The notes under the pieces were generated by a model that searched no databases, was not told the DNA's origin, and saw nothing but the letters and a program-made list of their open reading frames with translations. From JBFJVZ01 sp041623895 (GTDB taxonomy: Bacteria; Planctomycetota; Planctomycetia; Pirellulales; Pirellulaceae), in contig JBFJVZ010000029.1 of NCBI GenBank assembly GCA_041623895.1, positions 1 through 31,002 on the forward strand: 31,002 nt of DNA. The letters run 5' to 3'. Numbering within the stretch: position 1 is the stretch's first letter; each line of letters starts with the position of its first letter. The translations under genes were made by a program, and so were the position numbers. Shown here piece by piece: positions 1 to 7,983 of the stretch.

Positions 1-228
1 AGGCTATACGCTGCCACTGCTACGCAGTTGTCGTCTGGTTGTGACAAATGAAAACGTTCATGCCGACAACGCTGGTGATGCCAAAGAAAAGCCAGGCACA
101 AATTCCTTCCTAAGCGGGACGCTCTCTAACGCCCGGCGGCTGATGAGGCGGCAAACCACGAAAATTCGATTCAAGAGTGGCGCTGTCCACTTAGAGAACT
201 CCCGCTTGGGGAAAGCTGACTGCGACAC

Positions 229-795
229 CTACAAACCGGCCAGCATCACGCCGTTGCCCATACCTCTGGCAATGAAAGCAGCTGCCACACTCTGATCGGG
301 TGAACTGAGGTTCTCCATCGGCACATTGACCGTGGATCCGTCTTGCTTCTGAAGTTTGACTCCCCACGCATTGGCGTCGGCCAGAATCGCGACGACTTGG
401 TGGTTACCGGTCGAGTCCGTCCAGGTACGTGCTTTCGCCAGGAAGATTTGCTCAGCTTGTCGCTTCGCTTCCAGTTTGGCGAGACGGACTTCCTTGCGAG
501 CTTCCCGGTGCGCTAGCCTTTCTTGCCGCGCCCGATTTGCGTTTGCATAGCGAATCGGCTGCATTCGAGCGTTGTAGGCGGCTGCTTGCGCGTAGGCTGC
601 TTGGCGGCTCATTGCAAATTGTGCTTGTTGGACTGCCATCCCCCGTGACATGGGATTGACCATGGGGACGCCAACCGAGGCAACAGGAACGCCAAACGAA
701 CCTCGTGACGCGAATTTCTCCGATCCGCCACATGCACCGACGTAATCGTAACTGGCGAGCGAAAAAATGGCTGTTAATGCGAGTAGACGTGTCAT
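229..795 (-). CDS. SHD1-domain secreted protein, possible lipoprotein
   Basis: The protein has 188 residues. A hydrophobic N-terminus (about 3-20) ends in VGAC, which resembles a lipobox with Cys22, so it may be a lipoprotein or an exported protein. Residues 85-120 are rich in Arg, Ala, Glu and Lys and probably form a charged helix. Residues about 122-172 (ARTWTDSTG, then a VNVPMENLSSPDQ ending) match the SLA1-homology-1 (SHD1) fold, which is common in planctomycete exported proteins and whose role there is unknown. The start at 795 is preferred over in-frame ATGs at 813 and 873 because AGGGA lies just upstream and the signal sequence begins there. It is divergent from the aldehyde dehydrogenase, with a 234-base gap between them. 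Family assignment is fairly sure; function is unknown. Confidence 0.75.
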   Translation of the reverse strand: MTRLLALTAIFSLASYDYVGACGGSEKFASRGSFGVPVASVGVPMVNPMSRGMAVQQAQFAMSRQAAYAQAAAYNARMQPIRYANANRARQERLAHREARKEVRLAKLEAKRQAEQIFLAKARTWTDSTGNHQVVAILADANAWGVKLQKQDGSTVNVPMENLSSPDQSVAAAFIARGMGNGVMLAGL

Positions 796-1029
796 CGTCC
801 CTGCTCCCGACATGTTGAAGTTTCCGATAGCGAAACACGATATCCGCTGGTGGGATCGCAGTTGCCGCCCCAAAATGGTTCATTCTTTATAACGTTCTGG
901 CATAACGCAGTTCCACAAATTTGACAAAATGCGGTCAAAGATCTTCCTTCTCCGCCCGTCTGCCACCATCGCTGCCGCCGGGACGGCCCTGCTGTTACAC
1001 CGGGATCGCCGAACTGAAGGATGAATCTC

Positions 1030-2703
1030 ATGCCGATTGTGCAAGAATCGTCAAACACGACCGAACTGGATGAGTCAGTGGATGCATTGCGTCGTGGCGC
1101 GACCGCGCTCCAGGGCATGCCGATCGACAAACGGCTCGATTTGATCAGCCAGTGTATTGCCGGCGTGGGTAAAGTCGCCCGCCAGTGGGTTCAGACAGGC
1201 TGTGAGGCCAAGCGAATTGATGACAACAGTCCGGCGCGGACTGAAGAGGTCGCAGCGGGGCCACTGCCGACGATTCGATTTCTGCAACTCATCTCGCGAA
1301 CACTCAAGGACGTTCAAACCAAGGGCGTGCCAACCTTGCCGGGACCAGTTCAGCAGCGACACGGTCAATGCCGGGTTCCGGTCCTGCCGACGCGGCAGCT
1401 TTACGATTCCATTTTTTTTCGGCCGATAACCGCCGAAACTTGGTTGCATCCAGACGTACAACCAGATCGAGTCTCATCCGAAAGTGCAGCACAACTGGTG
1501 GCCAGCGGTGAACCGAAAGTGATCGTCGTCCTGGGAGCCGGCAATGTCACATCGATTCCAGCGACGGATGCGTTGACAAAGATCTTCATCGAAAACAGCG
1601 CTGTCGTTCTGAAAATGAATCCAGTCAACGATTACCTTGGCCCGTTGCTTGCATCGGCTTTCAAACCACTACTGGATGCGAATCTCCTGCGACTGGCTTA
1701 CGGAGGCATTGAAACCGGCACGCACTTGATCCAACACGATTCCATCACCGGCGTTCACATCACCGGATCAATCCACTCGCACGACAATATCGCCTGGGGC
1801 GCCGATGCGAACCGCGAGCGGCGGCGGCGGGACAACCAGCCCCTACTGCAGAAGTCGATCACCAGCGAACTGGGGAATGTCAGCCCTTGGGCGATCGTGC
1901 CGGGCGAGTACAGCGAGTCGGAGTTGCGAGGTCAAGCAGAAACGGTAGCAAGCTCGATTGCCAACAATGTTTCCTTCAACTGCATTGCCACGAAACTGAT
2001 TCTGACATGCCGCGGTTGGCCGCAACGAGAACGGTTCCTGGATTTGGTCGACGGTATCCTCCAGGCGACGCCGCGCCGGTACGCGTACTACCCGGGCGCG
2101 GCGCAGCGGTATGAAAGGTTTAGCGGTGTGACGCCGGATGATCCGGATCGATTGCCATTCACGCTGCTCCGCAGTATCGATCCCAAGGAAACTCCTCACC
2201 TATTGCGAGAAGAGTCGTTTGCCCCCGTCTGCGGTGAAATGATTATCGATGCCGACAACGACGTTGAATTCTTGTATAAAGCGACCGAGGTCATGAACAA
2301 TGACGTGTGGGGAACGCTGGCAGCGACATTGACTTTACCGCAAGCCTTCGAGGACAAACACGCCGCGGAGCTTGATGAGAATCTTCGCAAGCTGCGATTC
2401 GGGACGATCGCGATTAACCAATGGCCGGCGTTATCCTTCGCTTTGATGTCTCCGCCCTGGGGCGGTCATCCCAGCACGAATCTTCAAGATGCGGAAAGCG
2501 GAATTGGGTTTGTCCACAATACTTATTTGTTGGACCGGCCGGAGAAAACGGTGCTTCGTGGACCGCTGTGGATGACCCCCAAACCGATTTGGCATTCCCA
2601 CCATCGGCATCCCGAAAGGGTCGTCTGGGACATGCTACAGCTTTACGAGCGACCGTCGCTGCTGAAGGTGGCGAAGGTGGTTTTCAGCGCCCTGACGGGA
2701 TGA
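1030..2703 (+). CDS. Aldehyde dehydrogenase superfamily protein
   Basis: The protein has 557 residues from the ATG at 1030, chosen because AAGGA ends eight bases before it; an in-frame ATG at 1021 overlaps that site. The superfamily fold is supported by a nucleotide-binding stretch around 164-200 (VIVVLGAGNVTSIPATD, then AVVLKMNP), ITGS at 244-247, the general-base glutamate in SELGN (Glu280), the nucleophile in FNCIATK (Cys318) and EESFAPV at 394-400. It should oxidise an aldehyde, or reduce an acyl donor, with NAD(P). The substrate cannot be read from the sequence. The first 150 residues are divergent and the chain is longer than the usual 480-500 residues. The sulfatase follows 90 bases downstream on the same strand, so co-transcription is possible, but no functional link is evident. 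Confidence 0.8.
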   Translation: MPIVQESSNTTELDESVDALRRGATALQGMPIDKRLDLISQCIAGVGKVARQWVQTGCEAKRIDDNSPARTEEVAAGPLPTIRFLQLISRTLKDVQTKGVPTLPGPVQQRHGQCRVPVLPTRQLYDSIFFRPITAETWLHPDVQPDRVSSESAAQLVASGEPKVIVVLGAGNVTSIPATDALTKIFIENSAVVLKMNPVNDYLGPLLASAFKPLLDANLLRLAYGGIETGTHLIQHDSITGVHITGSIHSHDNIAWGADANRERRRRDNQPLLQKSITSELGNVSPWAIVPGEYSESELRGQAETVASSIANNVSFNCIATKLILTCRGWPQRERFLDLVDGILQATPRRYAYYPGAAQRYERFSGVTPDDPDRLPFTLLRSIDPKETPHLLREESFAPVCGEMIIDADNDVEFLYKATEVMNNDVWGTLAATLTLPQAFEDKHAAELDENLRKLRFGTIAINQWPALSFALMSPPWGGHPSTNLQDAESGIGFVHNTYLLDRPEKTVLRGPLWMTPKPIWHSHHRHPERVVWDMLQLYERPSLLKVAKVVFSALTG

Positions 2704-2793
2704 TTGAAGTTTGCCGGCCACGGGCAATTCGAGGCTTTGGTATGATCATCCAGGCGTCCGTCGGCAGGGTTGAACAGGCTGTGATCGCAATCG

Positions 2794-4197
2794 ATGAACG
2801 AATCTCCGAAAAACTCTTCGCAAATCATCAAGCCCATCACGTTGGCAGTGTGTTGCCTGCTACTTTCAGCACCGCTTTGCGCCGCATCTGATGCTCGTCC
2901 GAACATCGTGCTGATCATGGCCGATGATCTGGGATGGTCAGACTTGCATTGCCAAGGCAACGCGTTGTTGGACACGCCCAGCATCGACCGTCTGGCTTCG
3001 CAGGGAATGCGTTTTACGAATGCCTATGCCGCCGCACCCGTTTGCACGCCGACGCGAGCAGCAATGATGACGGGACTTGCTCCGGCGCGGCTGGCGATCA
3101 CGAATCATGCACCCGGCAATCCTGACTTCGTCTCTGAAAAAACAGGACTTCGTGGGGCGCAGTGGACAACCTTCCTGTCACTTGATCATGTGACGATTGC
3201 CGAACGATTGCGGGGCAACGGCTATCAAACAGGGTTTATCGGCAAGTGGCACTTGTCGCATCGCCCGGGGCGTGATGACGACGGTCCGCTGGAACCGAGA
3301 TTGCGCCCGGAACATCAAGGATTTGATTTAAACATCGGCGGCTGCCGGCTTGGCGGACCACCCAGCTATTTTGAACCTTACAAGATCCCCAATATTTCGC
3401 CGCGGCGCGATGGCGATTATTTGCCCGAACGACTGGCAGACGAAGCGATTGCGTTTTTGAAAAGCAATCGAGACCGGCCGTTCTTTTTGTGTTGGTGGAA
3501 CTACTCCGTTCATTATCCCATCGAGGCTCCCCAGCAATTGATAAAAAAATACGAATCACGTGCGGGCATCAAGAACCCGGGGTATGCTGCCATGATCGAA
3601 GGAATGGATGGGGCGATCGGCCGTGTTTTGGACTCGCTGGATCAAATCGGCCAGCGCGACACGTTGCTGCTGTTCACATCTGACAACGGATCGCTGTTCG
3701 ACAACTTGCCACTACGGGCGAACAAGGGTCACTTGTACGAAGGCGGCATCCGTGTTCCCTGGATCGTGCGCTGGCCCGGACGGATCACCCCTGGCACAAC
3801 TTGCTCCACTCCGATCATCAGCATGGACATTGTTCCCACGATTTTGGAAGCGGTGGGTATCGCCAAACACGGCGACGCCTCCGACGGCGAGAGCCTGATC
3901 CCACTGCTAACTCAGACCGGCACACTGAAACGCAATTCAATTTACTTTCACTATCCCAATTACGCCTTCCACAAACGCAATCGGCTTGGCAGTGCCATCC
4001 GACAGGGAAAATACAAGCTGATCCGCTGGTATGACGATGGCCCGAGCGAACTGTATGACCTGTCGCGCGACTTGGCCGAAGAAACGAACCTTGCCGATCA
4101 GCATCCGGAATTGACCGAGAAATTGAGTAAAAAGCTCGATGCCTGGTTAACAGAGACCGCTGCTCGCCTGCCGCAGGTTGTTGATTCCGGGAGCTAA
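2794..4197 (+). CDS. Secreted type I sulfatase (arylsulfatase family)
   Basis: The protein has 467 residues. A signal peptide spans about 12-31 (hydrophobic core, cleavage near LCAAS). Next comes the alkaline-phosphatase/sulfatase superfamily start RPNIVLIMADDLGWSD, whose Asp44-Asp45 bind calcium. The sulfatase signature CTPTRAAMMTG starts at Cys84, which should be converted to formylglycine. Later landmarks are GKWHL, a metal-site motif LFTSDNGS, and a C-terminal region ending in ELYDLSRDLAEETNLA, typical of planctomycete sulfatases. It should hydrolyse sulfate esters, probably on algal or mucin-like polysaccharides, in the periplasm or outside the cell; the substrate is not predictable. No clear Shine-Dalgarno site precedes the ATG. 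No formylglycine-generating enzyme or anSME gene is in the window. Confidence 0.93.
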   Translation: MNESPKNSSQIIKPITLAVCCLLLSAPLCAASDARPNIVLIMADDLGWSDLHCQGNALLDTPSIDRLASQGMRFTNAYAAAPVCTPTRAAMMTGLAPARLAITNHAPGNPDFVSEKTGLRGAQWTTFLSLDHVTIAERLRGNGYQTGFIGKWHLSHRPGRDDDGPLEPRLRPEHQGFDLNIGGCRLGGPPSYFEPYKIPNISPRRDGDYLPERLADEAIAFLKSNRDRPFFLCWWNYSVHYPIEAPQQLIKKYESRAGIKNPGYAAMIEGMDGAIGRVLDSLDQIGQRDTLLLFTSDNGSLFDNLPLRANKGHLYEGGIRVPWIVRWPGRITPGTTCSTPIISMDIVPTILEAVGIAKHGDASDGESLIPLLTQTGTLKRNSIYFHYPNYAFHKRNRLGSAIRQGKYKLIRWYDDGPSELYDLSRDLAEETNLADQHPELTEKLSKKLDAWLTETAARLPQVVDSGS

Positions 4198-4288
4198 AGG
4201 GCGATTAAGATCCATTGACTCAGCTGCTATCATTGTTAGGTTTGCAGTAGCGTCGCAGTCGTATAGCCATGCCTTGGGGTGAATTAAA

Positions 4289-4684
4289 ATGATTCGTATT
4301 CTCGCCGGTCTGAGCGCAGCGTGCGTGATCGGAATTTGCGCGGAAAACGCAAAGGCTCAGTATTACGTTCCCAGTTTCGTCCCCATTTACGGGCCGCAAT
4401 ACACGGTGCCCGGTCCGATCATCTATTACTCGGTGCCGCGCTACGATTCTTGGTATGGCTACTACCCGCGGCGGAATCGGACCACGATCTATTCTTTTGG
4501 CGGTCCTATTTACGGCGGCAATGTGTACAACATTTATGGGTATCCCAGGGTGCAAGTCCAGCGGGTACCGGTAACAACGGAAAGGAGTCGGCCGAGCGGA
4601 GTCCATCCAAGCCAATACATCGGCAATCCGCACGCCAGCCAGTACATGGGTAACCCTCACGCCAGTCAGTACTTCCCGCAGTGA
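4289..4684 (+). CDS. Small tyrosine-rich secreted protein of unknown function
   Basis: The protein has 131 residues. A signal peptide of about 23 residues ends in ENAKAQ. The mature chain is rich in Tyr, Pro, Gly and Ile (for example YYVPSFVPIYGPQY) and looks low-complexity or beta-rich. The C-terminus carries three short imperfect repeats: HPSQYIGNP, HASQYMGNP and HASQYFPQ. GGGGTG lies about 10 bases before the ATG as a weak ribosome-binding site. It stands alone between the sulfatase and the RadC-type gene. No family is recognised. Such Tyr-rich exported proteins could be envelope or matrix components, but this is a guess. Coding status is supported by the signal peptide and the repeats. 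Confidence 0.7.
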   Translation: MIRILAGLSAACVIGICAENAKAQYYVPSFVPIYGPQYTVPGPIIYYSVPRYDSWYGYYPRRNRTTIYSFGGPIYGGNVYNIYGYPRVQVQRVPVTTERSRPSGVHPSQYIGNPHASQYMGNPHASQYFPQ

Positions 4685-4831
4685 CTGCTGGTTTGCCAGT
4701 AACAGATTGGGAGGTCAGTCGTGGCGGCGATTCACGCACGCATCCGAAACTCTCAGCGAGTTCCGCTACGCCAGTACTGAAAACGCGAAGCGTGCGTTCG
4801 CATCTTTTCGTCAGATTCCTTGGGGCAGCAA

Positions 4832-5776
4832 ATGAGTCAGCGGCGCGAACGGTTGCAGCGTGTTTTGCACCCGTTGATTGAGTTGAACGAGTTCTCCAGT
4901 GCACAAGCCAAACAGGCTTGCGGCGAGTCGACACCGGCCTATGTGACCAAGACGATCAAACAGTTGCTCAGCGAGGGGCTTCTGCAACTGTATGTTACCG
5001 ACGATGAACATCGATACCGTTGGGCGACCGACAGGGATCAGTTCGAGTCGGACAAGTGGATCGATCGTCAGATCAATGGGCTGCAGGTAACGCAGACCCC
5101 TGAGCAGGAGCGGCCGCGGGAGCGATTGTTGCGAGATGGACCGGCAGCGCTGAGCAGCGCCGACCTGCTGGCGATTCTGATTCGCGTCGGAGTGCCCAAC
5201 GAATCTGCAGTCACGGGGGCTCAAAAGATCGCCAATCGGTTTTGCGATCAACTGGGCGAATTGCCCAAGTGCACGGCACTGCAATTGAAGGAGATCACGC
5301 CCGCGGCGACGAAGGCCAGTTACGCACAGATCATGGCTGGGGTCGAATTGGGCCGTCGGGTGGCCCAAGTCGAATCGCAGCAAGCGGAATCGGTGACCAG
5401 GATCACCAGCACCAAAGAGGCGATTGCGTTTTGCGCCATTCAATTTGCCCGCTTGGCAAGCGATGCCGTGCAGGAGGAATTTCACATCGTCACTTTGGAC
5501 ACCAAGCATAAACCGATCCGTGCTCACCAAATCACCGTTGGCACGCTGGACGCCAGCCTGGTGCATCCGCGGGAAGTGTTTCGTGCCGCCATTAACGACG
5601 CCGCTTCGGCGATCTTACTTGTTCACAACCACCCAAGTGGTGATCCGACGCCGAGCCCGGAAGATCGCCAGGTAACGGATCAGCTAACGGAAGCTGGAAA
5701 ATTACTTGGCATCTCCGTTCTGGACCACATCATCGTCGCAAAAAGCCATACGCTAAGTATTCGCGAACATGGCTAG
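4832..5776 (+). CDS. radC: RadC/UPF0758-type JAMM protein with N-terminal winged-helix-like extension
   Basis: The protein has 314 residues, against about 225 for ordinary RadC. Residues about 1-70 look like a small winged-helix or helix-turn-helix unit (TPAYVTKTIKQLLSEGLLQL, then a short beta wing). Residues about 90-180 are the helix-hairpin-helix part of UPF0758, beginning RPRERLLRDG and including LSSADLLAILIRVG. Residues 190-314 are the JAB/MPN domain with an intact JAMM metal site: Glu215 or Glu216, His265, His267, Ser275 and Asp278 (HNHPSGDPTPSPED). RadC proteins are metal-binding and their role in DNA repair is disputed. The ATG at 4832 is preferred because GGGG ends six bases upstream; an in-frame TTG at 4820 would add four residues. 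Family A repeats follow the stop codon. Confidence 0.9.
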   Translation: MSQRRERLQRVLHPLIELNEFSSAQAKQACGESTPAYVTKTIKQLLSEGLLQLYVTDDEHRYRWATDRDQFESDKWIDRQINGLQVTQTPEQERPRERLLRDGPAALSSADLLAILIRVGVPNESAVTGAQKIANRFCDQLGELPKCTALQLKEITPAATKASYAQIMAGVELGRRVAQVESQQAESVTRITSTKEAIAFCAIQFARLASDAVQEEFHIVTLDTKHKPIRAHQITVGTLDASLVHPREVFRAAINDAASAILLVHNHPSGDPTPSPEDRQVTDQLTEAGKLLGISVLDHIIVAKSHTLSIREHG

Positions 5777-5799
5777 AGTTGTGTCACGGCTGAATTGAT

Positions 5800-5928
5800 G
5801 GGAGGGCGTCGCTCCCGCGGAGCCGCAAAACGTTTTCCGACACTTCGGCTCGGCTGGGAGGGCGACGCTCCCGCGGAGCCGTAAAGCGTTTTCCGACACT
5901 TCGGCTCGGTCGGAGCCTCCGCCCTCCC
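5800..5928. repeat. Family A palindromic intergenic repeat with internal tandem duplication
   Basis: Two 56-base tandem units (5800-5855 and 5856-5911) begin GGGAGGGCG and differ at only a few positions. They are closed by an inverted end, GGAGCCTCCGCCCTCCC (5912-5928), complementary to the unit start. The element fills the gap between the RadC-type gene and the cyclase. Related copies lie at 15726-15798 and 18637-18707. Without a U-run it is not a standard intrinsic terminator, though the hairpin could stabilise mRNA ends. Confidence 0.85.
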
Positions 5929-6027
5929 GTGAGACTCATGTTCTTTCAGCCAATGGGTGCCTGGTCATGGAAACGAATAGTGAAACGGACCACAATTCCA
6001 GTTACCATTGCGTTTAGAGCTACGATT

Positions 6028-6033
6028 GGAGGG
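6028..6033 (+). promoter_or_regulatory. Shine-Dalgarno site setting a TTG start for the cyclase
   Basis: GGAGGG lies eight bases before the TTG at 6042. No ATG is placed comparably, and the FHA-like domain begins immediately after this TTG, so a TTG start is the best reading. Confidence 0.7.
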
Positions 6034-6041
6034 ACAACAGA

Positions 6042-7919
6042 TTGCCAAAAGTCAGTGTGACTGTGCTGGAAGACGGCCAAGAGGTGTGGTCGGACGTTGC
6101 CTCGCTACCACTGGAAGTCGGTCGACAGCGAAACGACGATTCGGGGCTGCTGCAGGTCCAGAATTTGGGCAACTGTTTTCGGCTCGCGATTGCACCCATC
6201 TCGACAATTACGCTGCCCAGGGAAGCGTTGCGGATTGAGTCGGACCATGAATTTCTGAAGCTGACCAATATCCATTCCAAGCTGTCGTTTCTTGTTGGCG
6301 ATGATGCGACCCCGCTAACCCCCGGCCAAAGCTTCGAGGCGCAAGGCGAAATCACCGTTGTGTTGCCCGAGCAAAGAATGGTTCGCTTTAGTCGCGGCCA
6401 CGAAAATGAAATGATGCCGCTGGCGGATTCGATCGAATCGTCGGAATTTCGCCCGCTGCAAACCGTCACGCAGTCAACCCTTGAGAATCTCGCACCGGCC
6501 AAGCTGGGCGAATTGTTTGGCGGCGATGAAGACACGGACCGCGGCCGTGTCGCGGTCGAATTGGTGCGGCAAGCGCTGACCGTCGTGCAAGAGGCCGCTG
6601 GATCAGACAAATTCTTTGACTCGGCTGTCCGCAGTGCCGCGAACATGATCGACCTGGACCGTTCCTTTGTCATCCTGAAAGAAGGCGAGAACTGGAGAGT
6701 TCGATCGCGTTTTCTGCGCGATGATGCGATGGCCACAACCGACTCGGCGCGACAATCCAAAAGTATACCTACCGGCAGCGGCAAATTGCTGGAGCAAGTG
6801 CGGCAGACAGCGTTGACCGTGATCTACGAACCAAACACCTACGACCATACCGCGGGATCTTCGATGATGTCGCTGGAGCGTGCCGTGGCAGCGCCCATTG
6901 TGGACGAAGACAAGAACGTGATCGGCGTACTTTACGGCGACAGAAAATTCGGTTCCAGCCAAGCGGACACGCCGATCGGCGAACTGGAGGCCACACTGTT
7001 GGAAGTCATCGCCGGGGCGGTCTCGTCCGGTTTGGCGAGGCAGCGGCAAGAAGCGATTCGCGCATCGATGACTCAGTTTTTCTCGCCCTCCGTCACCGAG
7101 CGACTGGAACATAACGAAGACCTGCTGACGGGACGCGACGCCGATGTATCGGTCTTGTTTTGCGATATCCGAGGCTTCAGCGGAATTACCGAACGTGTGG
7201 GAGCGCAACGAGCCATCGAATGGATCAATGATGTGCTGACCGAATTAAGTCAGTGCGTGATGCGCACCGACGGCGTATTGGTTGACTATGTGGGCGATGA
7301 ATTGATGGCGATGTGGGGTGCTCCGGCAGATCAACCCGATCATGCGGTTCGCGCCTGCAAGGCTGCAATCGACATGCTGTCACTGATCGACCCGTTGAGA
7401 GAACGCTGGAGCGACATCACGTCCGACCGCTTTGGCTTTGGGATCGGCATCAATACGGGTATCGCGCGGGTGGGGAATACTGGTTCCAAAGTCAAATTCA
7501 AATACGGACCGCTGGGAAACACCGTTAATGTGGCCAGCCGGATCCAAGGGATCACCAAGAAGCTGGGCGTTTCGGCACTCATTTCAGATTCCACAGCTAA
7601 GGAAATTGACCGGGCGAATAAGAAATTCAAACATCGCCGCTTGGCCGTCGTCAGGCCGCTGGGTGTCGAAGAGTCCGTCACCGTTCACGAGTTGAAGGCC
7701 GATGCGGACAACCGCTGGCAAAATCTTAGCATGCGATACGAAAAAGCGCTCGACCTATTTCACCAATCAGACTTGACCGGCGCGGCCCGGGAATTGGCAT
7801 CACTGGTGCACGAGCATCCGGGCGATACACCCAGCGTCGTCTTATTGGGCCGTGTCGTGCAATCGCTGACCGCAAAATCCGAAAACGTCGATCCCGTGAT
7901 GGCCTTCGACAGTAAGTAG
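6042..7919 (+). CDS. FHA-GAF-class III adenylate/guanylate cyclase
   Basis: The protein has 625 residues and no signal peptide or membrane segment. It has an FHA-like N-terminus (about 24-100, with LEVGRQR, a phosphopeptide-binding fold), a GAF domain (about 180-335, with AVAAPIVDEDKNVIGVLYGD) and a class III cyclase catalytic domain (about 368-520). A C-terminal helical, TPR-like tail covers about 558-605. Both metal-binding aspartates are present: Asp375 in FCDIRGFS and Asp419 in VGDE. The transition-state Asn496 and Arg500 (NVASR) are also intact. The base-recognition positions are unusual: Asp415 where Lys is usual, and Gly489 where Asp or Thr is usual. Whether it makes cAMP or cGMP is therefore open. 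The role is presumably cyclic-nucleotide signalling responding to phosphoproteins or a GAF ligand. Two cNMP-binding domains occur in the protein encoded at 18742-21192. Confidence 0.88.
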   Translation: MPKVSVTVLEDGQEVWSDVASLPLEVGRQRNDDSGLLQVQNLGNCFRLAIAPISTITLPREALRIESDHEFLKLTNIHSKLSFLVGDDATPLTPGQSFEAQGEITVVLPEQRMVRFSRGHENEMMPLADSIESSEFRPLQTVTQSTLENLAPAKLGELFGGDEDTDRGRVAVELVRQALTVVQEAAGSDKFFDSAVRSAANMIDLDRSFVILKEGENWRVRSRFLRDDAMATTDSARQSKSIPTGSGKLLEQVRQTALTVIYEPNTYDHTAGSSMMSLERAVAAPIVDEDKNVIGVLYGDRKFGSSQADTPIGELEATLLEVIAGAVSSGLARQRQEAIRASMTQFFSPSVTERLEHNEDLLTGRDADVSVLFCDIRGFSGITERVGAQRAIEWINDVLTELSQCVMRTDGVLVDYVGDELMAMWGAPADQPDHAVRACKAAIDMLSLIDPLRERWSDITSDRFGFGIGINTGIARVGNTGSKVKFKYGPLGNTVNVASRIQGITKKLGVSALISDSTAKEIDRANKKFKHRRLAVVRPLGVEESVTVHELKADADNRWQNLSMRYEKALDLFHQSDLTGAARELASLVHEHPGDTPSVVLLGRVVQSLTAKSENVDPVMAFDSK

Positions 7920-7977
7920 CGGACAGTCGGGAGACTTTCAAGAAGCACGGTGCGGAATTCTCCCGAATTCCGCTACT
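7915..7977. repeat. Family B palindromic repeat between convergent genes
   Basis: The left arm AGTAGCGGA plus TCGGGAGA (7915 to about 7934) is complementary to TCTCCCGA plus TCCGCTACT (about 7959-7977). The cyclase stop codon TAG (7917-7919) lies inside the left arm. The element occupies almost all of the gap between the convergent cyclase and the secreted protein gene, so it may act as a bidirectional 3' end structure. It is related to the copy at 28941-29008. Confidence 0.75.
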
Positions 7978-7983
7978 GGCTGG

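Noticed and set aside
41..295. Open frame of 84 codons at the left edge, plus strand
   Set aside because: It overlaps the end of the SHD1 gene antisense, has no recognisable domain and no ribosome-binding site. The first 228 bases hold no gene I can support.
4811..5566. Long minus-strand frame of 251 codons opposite the RadC-type gene
   Set aside because: It is a shadow of the plus-strand gene, which has full RadC motifs. The antisense product is Arg/Leu-rich with no domain.
6020..6784. Minus-strand frame of 254 codons opposite the cyclase gene
   Set aside because: Serine/arginine-rich shadow of the FHA-GAF coding region with no motif.
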